Shown piece after piece: positions 10,030 to 22,420 of a stretch of 64,000 bases of DNA (position 1 is its first letter; the number at the start of each line of letters is the position of its first letter). The position numbers and the translations under genes were made by a program. The DNA comes from Owenia fusiformis (taxonomy: Eukaryota; Annelida; Polychaeta; Sabellida; Oweniidae), in the NCBI GenBank assembly GCA_903813345.2, contig CAIIXF020000002.1:18674813-18738812 (forward strand). The letters run 5' to 3'. Below the pieces are notes generated by a model that saw nothing but the letters and a program-made list of their open reading frames with translations, searched no databases and was not told the origin of the DNA.

Positions 10030-12380
10030 ATATCTAACGAATAGAATGACCAATCATTTAGTCCTCGGTAGGGCAAATGTAAAAATGTATCCTGAAACAT
10101 CTCACTAAATAACAAATATCATGCTGCCACCAGCGTTGCGTACGACTGGTCCGAAAATTGACATTTCCTCCAGAGCACAAACTACATCATTGATTTAAGA
10201 CGAATTAGATATAAAATATATCACGAACGGGAACATCTTTCATTTAATCCATTCAAGAGCATACTCCAAAATATATACTTAAACGTCTCACAAAATTGCA
10301 AAGGACTGGCATGTACCAGTGTAACGTACGACTGGTCGGAAAATTGACATTTCGTCAAGAGCGCAAATTGCATAAGCGATTAAGACGAACTGGCGATAAT
10401 ATATCCCCCTATTATAACAGAGAAGTCAATCAATACATCCCTCCTTTGGCAACCGTAAAAATATATACATAAACGTCTCACAATATATCAAACTAGTAGC
10501 TGCTACCAGTGCGATGTACAGCTGGTCGGAAAATTGACATTTCGTTAAGAGCGCAAATTGCATAAGTGATTTAAGACGAATTGGATATTATATATCCCCC
10601 TAACAGAGAAGTCAATCGATACATCCCTCCTTTGGCAAACGTAAAAATATATACATAAACGTCTCACAATATATCAAACTAGTCGCTGCTACCAGTGCGA
10701 TGTACAGCTGGTCCCAAAATTGACATTCCGTATAAAGCCCAAAGTAAATCAGACTTGTATGACAAATTAGATACTCAATATGTCATGAATAGAATGAGCA
10801 ATCAACAAGTCCTCGGTAGGGCAAATGTAAAAATGTATCCTGAAACATCTCACTAAATAACACATCTCATGCTGCCACCAGTGTTACGTACGACTGGTCC
10901 GAAAAGTGACATTTCCTCCAGAGCACAAACTGCATCATAGATTTAAGACGAATTAGATACAAAATATATCACGAACGGGAACATCATTCATTAAATCCAT
11001 TCAAGAGCATACTCCAAAATATATACTCAAACGTCTCACAAAATTGCAAAGGACTGGCATGTACCAGTGTGACGTACGAATGGTCGGAAAATTGACATTT
11101 CGTCTAGAGCGCAAATTGCATAAGCTATTTAAGACGAATTGGATATTATATATCTCCCTAACAGACAAATCAAACAGGCAAACGTAAAAATATATACATA
11201 AACGTCTCACAATATATCAAACTAGTCGCTGCTACCAGAGCGATGTACAGCTGGTCCGAAAATTGACATTCCGTACATAGCCCAAAGTAAATCAGACTTG
11301 TATGACAAATAAGATACTCAATATCTTACGAATAGAATAACCAATCAACAAGTCCTTGGTAGGGCCAATGTAACAATGTATCCTGAAACATCTAACTAAA
11401 TAACAAATATCATGCTTCCACCAGCGTTACGTACGACTGGTCCAAAAATTGACATTTCCTCCAGAGCACAAACTGCATCATAGATTTAAGACGAATTAGA
11501 TATAAAATATATCACGAACGGGAACATCATTCGTTGAAGCCATTCAAGAGCATACTCCAAAATATATACTTAAACGTCTCACAAAATTGCAAATGACTGG
11601 CATGTCCCAGTGTGACGTACGACTGGTCGGAAAATTGACATTTCGTCAAGAGCGCAAATTGCATAAGCGATTTAAGACGAATTGGATATTATATATCTCC
11701 CTAACAGACAAATCAATCAATACTCCCTCCTTTTGCAAACGTAAAAATATATACATAAACGTCTCACAATATATCAAACTAGTCGCTGCTACCAGTGCGA
11801 TGTACAGCTGGTTGGAAAATTGACATTTCGTCAAGAGCGCAAATTGCATAAGCGATTTAAGACGAATTGGATATTATATATCCCCCTAACAGAGAAGTCA
11901 ATCGATACATCCCTCCTTTGGCAAACGTAAAAATATATACATAAACGTCTCACAATATATCAAACTAGTCGCTGCTACCAGTGCGATGTACAGCTGGTCC
12001 GAAAATTGACATTCCGTATAAAGCCCAAAGTAAATCAGTCTTGTATGGCAAATTAGATACTCAATATCTCACGAATAGAATGACCAATCAACAAGTCCTC
12101 GGTAGGGCAAATGTTTAAATGTATCCTGAAACATCTCACTAAATAACAAATCTCATGCTGCCACCAGCGTTATGTACGACTGGTCCGAAAAGTGACATTT
12201 CCTCCAGAGCACAAACTGCATCATAGATTTAAGACGAATTAGATATAAAATATATCACGAACGGGAACATCATTCATTAAATCCATTAAAGAGCATACTC
12301 CAAAATATATACTTAAACGTCCCACAAAATTGCAAAGGACTTGCATGTACCAGTGTGACGTACGACTGGTCGGAAAATTG
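10030..12380 (+). repeat. Segmental duplication inside sat186, left copy
   Basis: This stretch is nearly identical to about 15786-18060, an offset near 5,756 bp. Both carry the same private replacement: 18 bp between AAATCAA and GGCAAACG is replaced by ACA (11171 and 16927). Both also share the insertion CTATTATAACAGAG. Block B has related sequence at 43.2-45.4 kb without the 18-bp loss, so the copies arose in block A by unequal exchange or amplification. Confidence 0.75.
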
Positions 12381-15300
12381 ACATTTCGTCTAGAGCGCAA
12401 ATTGCATAAGCGATTTAAGACGAATTAGATATTATATATCCCCCTAACAGAGAAGTCAATCGATACATCCCTCCTTTGGCAAACGTAAAAATATATACAA
12501 AAACGTCTCACAATATATCAAACTAGTCGCTGCTACCAGTGCGATGTACAGCTGGTCCGAAAATTGACATTCCGTATAAAGCCCAAAGTAAATCAGTCTT
12601 GTATGACAAATTAGATACTCAATATCTCACGAATAGAATGACCAATCAACAAGTCCTAGTAGGGCAAATGTTAAAATGTATTCTGAAACATCTCACTAAA
12701 TAACAAATCTCATGCTGCCACCAGCGTTATGTACGACTGGTCCGAAAAGTGACATTTCCTCCAAAGCATAAACTGCATCATAGATTTAAAACGAATTAGA
12801 TATAAAATATATCACGAACGGGAACATCATTCATTAAATCCATTAAAGAGCATACTCCAAAATATATACTTAAACGTCCCACAAAATTGCAAAGGACTTG
12901 CATGTACCAGTGTGACGTACGACTGGTCGGAAAATTGACATTTCGTCTAGAGCGCAAATTGCATAAGCGATTTAAGACGAATTAGATATTATATATCTCC
13001 CTAACAGACAAATCAATCGATACATCCCTTCTTTGGCAAACGTAGAAATATATACATAAACGTCTCACAACATATCAAACTAGTCGCTGCTACCAGTGCG
13101 ATGAACAGCTGGTCCGAAAATTGACTTTCCGTACATAGCCCAAAGTAAATCAGACTTGTATGACAAATAAGATACTCAATATCTTACGAATCGAATGACC
13201 AATCAACAAGTCCTCGGCAGGGCAAATGTAAAAATGTATCCTGAAACATCTCAAAAAATAACAAATATCAAGCTGCCACCAGCGTTACGTACGACTGGTC
13301 CGAAAATTGACATTTCCTCCAGAGCACAAACTGCATCATAGATTTAAAACGAATTAGATATAAAAAAAATATATCACGAACGGGAACATCATTCATTAAA
13401 TCTATTCAAGAGCATAATTCAAAATATATACTTAAACGTCTCACAAAATTGCAGAGGACTGGCATGTACCAGTGTGACGTACAACTGGTCCAAAAATTGA
13501 CATTTCGTCAAGAGTGCAAATTGCATTAGCGATTTAAGACGAATTGGATATTATATATCCCCCTAACAGAGAAGTCAATCGATACATCCCTCCTTTGCAA
13601 ACGTAAAAATATATACATAAACGTCTCACAATATATCAAACTAGTCGCTGCTAACAGTGCGATGTACAGCTGGTCCGAATATTGACATTCCGTACAAAGC
13701 CCAAAGTAAACCAGATTTGTATGACGAATAAGATACTCAATATCTTACGAATAGAATGACCAATCGACAAGTCCTCAGTAGGGCAAATGTAAAAATGTAT
13801 CCTGAAACATCTCACTAAACAACAAATATCATGCTTCCACCAGCGTTACGTACGACTGGTCCGAAAATTGACATTTCCTCCAGAGAACAACCTGCATCAT
13901 AGATTTAAGACGAATTAGATATAAAATATATCACGAACGGGAACATCATTCATTAAATCCATTCAAGAGCATACTCCAAAATATATACCTAAACGGCTCA
14001 CAAAATTGCAAAGGACTGGCATGTACCAGTGTGACGTACGACTGGTTTGAAAATTGACATTTCGTCTAGAGCGCAAATTGCATAAGCTATTTAAGACGAA
14101 TTGGATATTATATATCTCCCTAACAGACAAATCAATCAATACATCCCTCCTTTGGCAAACGTAAAAATATATACATAAACGTCTCACTATATATCAAACT
14201 AGTCGCTGCTACCAGTGCGATGTACAGCTGGTCCGAAAATTGACATTCCGTACATAGCCCAAAGTAAATCAGACTTGTATGACAAATTAGATACTCAATA
14301 TCTCACGAAAAGAATGACCAATCAACAAGTCCTCGGTAGGGCAAATGTAAACACGTATCCTGAAACATCTCAGTAAATAACAATTCTCATGCTGCCACCA
14401 GCGTTGCGTACGACTGGTCCGAAAAGTGACATTTCCGCCAGAGCACAAACTGCATCATAGATTTAAGACGAATTAGATATAAAGTATATCACGAACGGGA
14501 ACATCATTCATTAAATCCATTCAAGAGCATACTCCAAAATATATCCTTAAACGTCTCACAAAATTGCAAAGGACTGGAATGTACCATTGTGACGTACGAC
14601 TGGTCGGAAAATTGACATTTCGTCTAGAGCGCAAATTGCATAAGCGATTTAAGACGAATTGGATATTATATATCTTCCTAACAGACAAATCAATCGATAC
14701 ATCCCTCCTTTGGCAAACGTAAAAATATATACATAAACGTCTCACAATATATCAAACTAGTCGCTGCTACCAGTGCGATGTACAGCTGGTCCGAAAATTG
14801 ACATTCCGTACAAAGCCCAAAGTAAATCAGACTTGTATGACAAATTATATACTCAATATCTAACGAATAGAATGAGCAATCAACAAGTCCTCGGTAGTGC
14901 ATACTCCAAAATACATACTTAAACGTCTCACAAAATTGAAAAGGACTGGTATGTACCAGTGTGACGTACGACCGGTCGGAAAATTGACATTTCGTCTAAA
15001 GCGCAAATTGCATAAGCGATTTGAGACGAATTGGATATTATATATCTCCCTAACAGACAAATTAATCGATACATCCCTCCTTTGGCAAACGTAAAAATAT
15101 ATACATAAACGTCTCACAATATATCAAACTAGTCGCTGCTACCAGTGCGCTGTACAGCTGGTCCGAAAATTGACATTCCGTACAAAGCCCAAAGTAAATC
15201 AGACTTGTATGACAAATTAGATACTCAATATCTCATGAATAGAATGAACAATCAACAAGTCCTCGGTAGGGCAAATGTAAAAATGTATCCTGAAACATCT

Positions 15301-15785
15301 CTCTAAATAACAAATCTCATGCTGCCACCAGCGTTACGTACGACTGGTCCGAAAAGTGACATTTCCTCCAGAGCACAAACTGCATCATACATTTAAGACA
15401 AATTAGATATAAAATATATCACGAACGGGAACATCATTCATTAAATCCATTCAAGAGCATACTCCAAAATATATACTTAAACGTCTCAGAAAATTGCAAA
15501 GGACTGGCATGCACCAGTGTGACGTGCGACTGGTCGGAAAATTGACGTTTCGTCTAGAGCTCAAATTGCATAAGCTATTTAAGACGAATTGGATATTATA
15601 TATCTCCCTAACAGACAAATCAATCGCCACATCCCTCCTTTGGAAAACGTAAAAATATATACATAAACGTCTCACAATATATCAAACTAGTCGCTGCTAC
15701 CAGTGCGATGTACAGCTGGTCCGAAAATTGACATTCCGTACATAGCCCAAAGTAAATCAGACTTGTATGACAAATAAGATACTCA

Positions 15786-18060
15786 ATATCTTACGAATAG
15801 AATGACCAATCATTTAGTCCTCGGTAGGGCAAATGTAAAAATGTATCCTGAAACATCTCACTAAATAACAAATATCATGCTGCCACCAGCGTTGCGTACG
15901 ACTGGTCCGAAAATTGACATTTCCTCCAGAGCACAAACTACATCATTGATTTAAGACGAATTAGATATAAAATATATCACGAACGGGAACATCTTTCATT
16001 TAATCCATTCAAGAGCATACTCCAAAATATATACTTAAACGTCTCACAAAATTGCAAAGGACTGGCATGTACCAGTGTAACGTACGACTGGTCGGAAAAT
16101 TGACATTTCGTCAAGAGCGCAAATTGCATAAGCGATTAAGACGAACTGGCGATAATATATCCCCCTATTATAACAGAGAAGTCAATCAATACATCCCTCC
16201 TTTGGCAACCGTAAAAATATATACATAAACGTCTCACAATATATCAAACTAGTAGCTGCTACCAGTGCGATGTACAGCTGGTCGGAAAATTGACATTTCG
16301 TTAAGAGCGCAAATTGCATAAGTGATTTAAGACGAATTGGATATTATATATTCCCCTAACAGAGAAGTCAATCGATACATCCCTCCTTTGGCAAACGTAA
16401 AAATATATACATAAACGTCTCACAATATATCAAACTAGTCGCTGCTACCAGTGCGATGTACAGCTGGTCCGAAAATTGACATTCCGTATAAAGCCCAAAG
16501 TAAATCAGACTTGTATGACAAATTAGATACTCAATATGTCATGAATAGAATGAGCAATCAACAAGTCCTCGGTAGGGCAAATGTAAAAATGTATCCTGAA
16601 ACATCTCACTAAATAACACATCTCATGCTGCCACCAGTGGTACGTACGACTGGTCCGAAAAGTGACATTTCCTCCAGAGCACAAACTGCATCATAGATTT
16701 AAGTCGAATTAGATACAAAATATATCACGAACGGGAACATCATTCATTAAATCCATTCAAGAGCATACTCCAAAATATATACTCAAACGTCTCACAAAAT
16801 TGCAAAGGACTGGCATGTACCAGTGTGACGTACGAATGGTCGGAAAATTGACATTTCGTCTAGAGCGCAAATTGCATAAGCTATTTAAGACGAATTGGAT
16901 ATTATATATCTCCCTAACAGACAAATCAAACAGGCAAACGTAAAAATATATACATAAACGTCTCACAATATATCAAACTAGTCGCTGCTACCAGAGCGAT
17001 GTACAGCTGGTCCGAAAATTGACATTCCGTACATAGCCCAAAGTAAATCAGACTTGTATGACAAATAAGATACTCAATATCTTACGAATAGAATAACCAA
17101 TCAACAAGTCCTTGGTAGGGCCAATGTAACAATGTATCCTGAAACATCTAACTAAATAACAAATATCATGCTTCCACCAGCGTTACGTACGACTGGTCCG
17201 AAAATTGACATTTCCTCCAGAGCACAAACTGCATCATAGATTTAAGACGAATTAGATATAAAATATATCACGAACGGGAACATCATTCGTTGAAGCCATT
17301 CAAGAGCATACTCCAAAATATATACTTAAACGTCTCACAAAATTGCAAAGGACTGGCATGTCCCAGTGTGACGTACGACTGGTCGGAAAATTGACATTTC
17401 GTCAAGAGCGCGAATTGCATAAGCGATTTAAGACGAATTGGATATTATATATCTCCCTAACAGACAAATCAATCAATACTCCCTCCTTTGGCAAACGTAA
17501 AAATATATACATAAACGTCTCACAATATATCAAACTAGTCGCTGCTACCAGTGCGATGTACAGCTGGTTGGAAAATTGACATTTCGTCAAGAGCGCAAAT
17601 TGCATAAGCGATTTAAGACGAATTGGATATTATATATCCCCCTAACAGAGAAGTCAATCGATACATCCCTCCTTTGGCAAACGTAAAAATATATACATAA
17701 ACGTCTCACAATATATCAAACTAGTCGCTGCTACCAGTGCGATGTACAGCTGGTCCGAAAATTGACATTCCGTATAAAGCCCAAAGTAAATCAGTCTTGT
17801 ATGGCAAATTAGATACTCAATATCTCACGAATAGAATGACCAATCAACAAGTCCTCGGTAGGGTAAATGTTTAAATGTATCCTGAAACATCTCACTAAAT
17901 AACAAATCTCATGCTGCCACCAGCGTTATGTACGACTGGTCCGAAAAGTGACATTTCCTCCAGAGCACAAACTGCATCATAGATTTAAGACGAATTAGAT
18001 ATAAAATATATCACGAACGGGAACATCATTCATTAAATCCATTAAAGAGCATACTCCAAA
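15786..18060 (+). repeat. Segmental duplication inside sat186, right copy
   Basis: Right partner of 10030-12380, sharing the 18-bp loss near 16927 and the CTATTATAACAGAG variant near 16166. The few differences between the copies are single bases, indicating a recent event. The extent is estimated by eye. Confidence 0.7.
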
Positions 18061-20730
18061 ATATATACTTAAACGTCTCACAACATTGCAAAGGACTGGC
18101 ATGTACCAGTGTGACGTACGACTGGTCGGAAAATTGACATTTCGTCTAGAGCGCAAATTGTGTAAGCGATTTAAAACGAATTGGATATTATATATCTCCA
18201 TAACAGACAAATCAATCGATACATCCCTCCTTTGGCAAACGTAGAAATATATACAAAAACGTCTCACAACATATCAAACTAGTCGCTGCTACCAGTGCGA
18301 TTTACAGCTGGTACGAAAATTGACTTTCCGTACATAGCCAAAGGAAATCAGACTTGTATGACAAATAATATACTCAATATCTTACGAATAGAATGACCAA
18401 TCAACAAGTCCTCGGCAGGGCAAATGTAAAAATCTATCCTGAAACATAACAAATAATACTACTGGTCCGAAAATTGACATTTCCTCCAGAGCACAAACTG
18501 AATCATAGATTTAAAACGAATTAGATATAAAATATATCACGAACGGGAACATCATTCGTTAAAGCCATTCAAGAGCATACTCCAAAATATATACTTAAAC
18601 GTCTCACAAAATTACAAAGGACTCGCAAGTACCAGTGTGACGTACGACTGGTCGGAAAATTGACATTTCGTCAAGAGCGCAACGTAGAAATATATACATA
18701 ACAAGTCCTCGGTAGTGCATACTCCAAAATATATACTTAAACGTCTCACAAAATTGCTAAGGACTGGCATGTACCAGTGAGACGTACGACTGGTCGGAAA
18801 ATTGACATTTCGTCAAGAGCGCAAATTGCATAAGCGATTTAAGCCGAATTGGATATTATATATCCCCCTAACAGAGAAGCCAATCGATACACCCCTCCTT
18901 TTGCAAACGTAAAAATATATACATAAACGTCTCACAATATATCAAATTAGTCGTTGCTACCAGTGTGATGTACAGCTAGTCCGAAAATTGACATTCGGTA
19001 CATAGCCCAAAGTAAATCAGACTTGTATGACTAATTAGATACTCAATATCTCACGAATAGAATGACCAATCAACAATTTCTCGGTAGGGCAAATGTAAAA
19101 ATGTATCCTGAAGCATCTCACTTAATACCAAATTTCATGCTGCCACCAGCGTTACGTACGACTGGTCCGAAAATTGACATTTCCTCCAGAGCACAAACTG
19201 CATCATAGATTTAAGACGAATTAGATATAAAATATATCACGAACGGGAACATCATTCGTTAAAGCCATTCAAGAGCATACTCCAAAATATATACTTAAAC
19301 GTCTCACAAAATTACAAAGGACTCGCAAGTACCAGTGTGACGTACGACTGGTCGGAAAATTGACATTTCGTCAAGAGCGCAACGTAGAAATATATACATA
19401 AACGTCTCACAATATATCATCTTGTAGCTGCTACAAGTGCGATGTACAGCTGGTCTGAAAATTGACATTCCGTACATAGCCCAAAGTAAATCAGACTTGT
19501 ATGACAAATTAGATACTCAACATCTCACGAGTAGAACGACCAATCAACAAGTCCTCGGTAGGGCAAATGTAAAAATGTACCCTGAAACATCTCATTAAAT
19601 AACAAATATCATGCTGCCACCAGCGTTACGTACGACTGGTCCGAAAATTGACTTTCCTCCAGAGCACAAACTGTATCATAGATTTAAGACGAATTAGATA
19701 TAAAGTATATCACGAACAGGAACATCATTCATTAAATCCATTCAAGAGCATACTCCAAAATATATACTTAAACGTCTCAAAAAATTGCAAAGGACTGGCA
19801 TGTACCAGTGTGACGTACGACTGGTCGGAAAATTGACATTTCGTCAAGAGCGCAAATTGCATAAGCGATTTAAGACGAATTGGATATTATATATCCCCCT
19901 AACAGAGTAGTCAATCGATACATCCATCCTTTCGCTAACGTAAAAATATATACATAAACGTCTCACAATATATCAAACTAGTCGCTGCTACCAGTGTGAT
20001 GTACAGCTGGTCCGAAAATTGACATTCCGTACATAGCCCAAAGTAAATCAGACTTGTATGACAAATTAGATACTCAATATCTCACGAATAGAATGACCAA
20101 TCAACAAGTCCTCGGTAGGGCAAATGTAATAACGTATCCTGACACATCTCACTAAATAACAAATATCATGCAGCCAGCAGCGTTACTTACGACTGGTCCG
20201 AAAATTGATATTTCCTCCAGAGCACAAACTGCATCATAGATTTAAGACGAATTAGATATAAAATATATCACGAACGGGAACATCATTCATTAAATCTATT
20301 CAAGAGCATAATTCAAAATATATACTTAAACGTCTCACAAAATTGCTAAGGACTGGCATATACCAGTGTGACGTACGACTGGTCGGAAAATTGACATTTT
20401 GTCAAGAGCGCAAATTGAATAAGCGATTTAAGACGAATTGGATATTATATATCCCCCGAACAGAGAAGTCAATCGATACATCCCTCCTTTGGCAAATGTA
20501 AAAATATATACATAAACGTCTCACAATATATCAAACTAGTCGCTGCTACCAGTGCGATGTACAGCTGGTCCGAAAATTGACATAGCCCAAAGTAAATCAG
20601 ACTTGTATGACAAATTAGATACTCAATATCTCACGAATAGAATGACCAATCAACAAGTCCTCCGTACGGCAAATGTAAAAATGTATCCTGAAACATCTCA
20701 CTAAATAACAAATATCATGCTGCCACCACC

Positions 20731-21552
20731 AAATCTTCTTAAATCGCGTATTCAATTTTCGCTCTTGACAAAAAGTCAATTTTCCGACTAGTCGTACGTC
20801 ACAATGGTACATGCCAGTCCTTTGCAATTTTGTGAGACGTTTAAGTATATATTTTGGAGTACGCTCTTGAATGGATTTTATGAATGATGTTCCCGTTCGT
20901 AATATATTTTATATCTAATTCGTCTTAAATCTATGATGTAGTTTGTGCTCTGGAGGAAAGTCAATTTTCGGACCAGGCGTACGTAACGCTGGTGGCAGCA
21001 TGAAATTTGGTATTAAGTGAGATGCTTCAGGATACATTTTTACATTTGCCCTACCCAGGACTTGTTGATTGGTCATTCTATTCGTGAGATATTGAGTATC
21101 TAATTTGTCATACAAGTCTGATTTACTTTGGGCAATGTACGGAATATCAATTTTCAGACCAGCTGTACATCGCATTGGTAGCAGCTACAAGTTTGATATA
21201 TTGTGAGACGTTTATGTATATATTTTTACGTTTGCCAAAGGAGGGATGTATCGATTGACTTCTCTGTTAGGGGGATATATAATATCCAATTCGTCTTTAA
21301 TCGTTTATGCAATTTGCGCTCTTGACGAAATGTCAATTTTCCGACCAGTCGTACGTCAAACTGGTACATGCCAGTCCTTTGCAATTTTGTGGGACGTTTA
21401 AGTATATATTTTGGAGTATTCTCTTGAATGGATTTAATGAATGATGTTCCCATTCGTGATATATTTTATATCTAATTCGTCTTAAATCCATGATGCAGTT
21501 TGTGCTCTGGAGGAAATGTCAAGTTTCGGACCAGTCGTACGTAACGCTGGTG
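20731..21552 (-). repeat. Inverted ~820-bp segment at the end of the sat186 array
   Basis: After GCTGCCACCACC the array switches to the reverse complement. CTTGACAAAAAGTCAATTTT, then AGTCGTACGTCACAATGG and the other monomer landmarks appear in reverse order and strand until ACGCTGGTGG near 21552, where a forward type A fragment resumes. About one and a half higher-order units are inverted. The segment lies at the array edge next to the integrase spacer, where unequal exchange is least able to homogenise the array. Confidence 0.85.
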
Positions 21553-21595
21553 GAGCACAAACTGCATCATAGATTTAAGACGAAACAGATATAAA

Positions 21596-22420
21596 ATATA
21601 TATTAAAAAATTAAAACAAATCCCCCCAAAATAGATAAAAATCAAGATAAACCTTTAATTTCATTAACAAGATACTTTTTTAAAATCAACCAAAATTTCC
21701 TCTGTACAATTACAATATTGAGAGACCTAAACATGTTGTGATATGTCGTTTTGTTCCAATGAGGTTCGGAAAGATGTTTCATTTCACTCTGGAAACGTGA
21801 TCCAAAGAACAAAACAAGTGTTTGATGTGTTTTCTAAAACAATATAGATGAAAGTATATATATATATATTTCAAATTATATTGTTACCTTTCAAAAGATG
21901 ACCATTAAATTGACGATGTGTTAAATTTTTAGATTTTACTTACATACAAATTGAACTGTCGTGAAGTACTCTTATCATAATAGTTAATTTTTAGGGAGTT
22001 TTCATTAGGCAGACGAAACGTGAATGTATTGACAGATGACGAACTTCATACAAAAGTAAAATAATCTATCCAGAACAATCAAAAAATCGGGCCAAATGCA
22101 GTCAAGGCAAGGCTTCAAGGTCAAGGACTTGACGTTGGTCGCCAACGAGTTCGGGATTCCATGCATCGGGTTGACCCTGACGGATGTGCCCTAAGGTCCG
22201 TTTCAGATAGGCTTCAAAGACGAACTTATACAGTTCCGGCACCCAACTCATTGTGGTATGTTGATGGAAACCAAACTAATCAGGTTAGCATCATTATTAA
22301 AGTAACCTGTATAAAAATACTTTGAATGTAAAAAAGACAGGAATGAATTGATGAAAATTGTCAAACTGCTAGTAATAAAGATTTCCTTTTCACTATTGAT
22401 GCTTGATTGATGTTGAACAC
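21596..22420. other. Spacer between sat186 and sat80, block A
   Basis: This non-satellite module matches 60080-60316, 61344-61769 and 62686-62819 in block B, where it is broken by two insertions. It includes the integrase-like exon at 21995-22283 and a short (TA)n run at 21858-21870, which is the empty site of the mariner derivative. The remainder is AT-rich with no other signal. Confidence 0.85.
21995..22283 (+). pseudogene. Integrase-like (DDE family) exon fragment, block A
   Basis: After the acceptor-like TTAATTTTTAG the frame reads through LTDDELHTKVK, a TAA at 22062-22064, then VGRQRVRDSMHRVDPDG and LQRRTYTVPAPNSLWYVDGN before a CAG/GTTAGC donor-like end. The RRVDPxG...RRxYxVPxPNxLWHxDGN layout matches, from memory, an integrase-core domain family widespread in invertebrate and fish genomes. 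In that family the Asp of the WHxDGN motif is taken as the first catalytic acidic residue of an RNase H-fold integrase. Only the N-terminal linker and the first catalytic motif are present. The rest of the core is absent from the window. The in-frame stop and missing domain make it a pseudogene or isolated exon. Whether it derives from a transposon or a host gene is open. Confidence 0.65.

Larger units (their letters stand above)
5957..21595 (+). repeat. sat186 satellite array, trimeric 558-bp higher-order repeat, block A
   Basis: Three related monomers of about 186 bp alternate. All open with GAAAATTGACATT and end near GTACGACTGGTC or GTACAGCTGGTC. Type A continues TCCTCCAGAGCAC, type B TCGTCAAGAGCGC, type C CCGTACATAGCCC. 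The ABC unit repeats every ~558 bp. Irregular units exist: an extra B near 8110 and 10530, and a deletion joining C to A at 14897. Each type carries a short dyad at the same place. Frequent open frames of 60-90 codons on both strands recur with the monomer and are by-products, not genes. The monomer length is close to a nucleosome repeat, as is common for centromeric or pericentromeric satellites, but nothing here proves that location. Confidence 0.95.

Noticed and set aside
5957-21595. CRISPR array or bacterial repeat system
   Set aside because: The repeats are head-to-tail monomers without unique spacers, and the surrounding elements are eukaryotic.
5957-21595. CENP-B box in sat186 (AACGGGAAC part)
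   Set aside because: The TTCG half of the box is not at the required distance in any consensus monomer.
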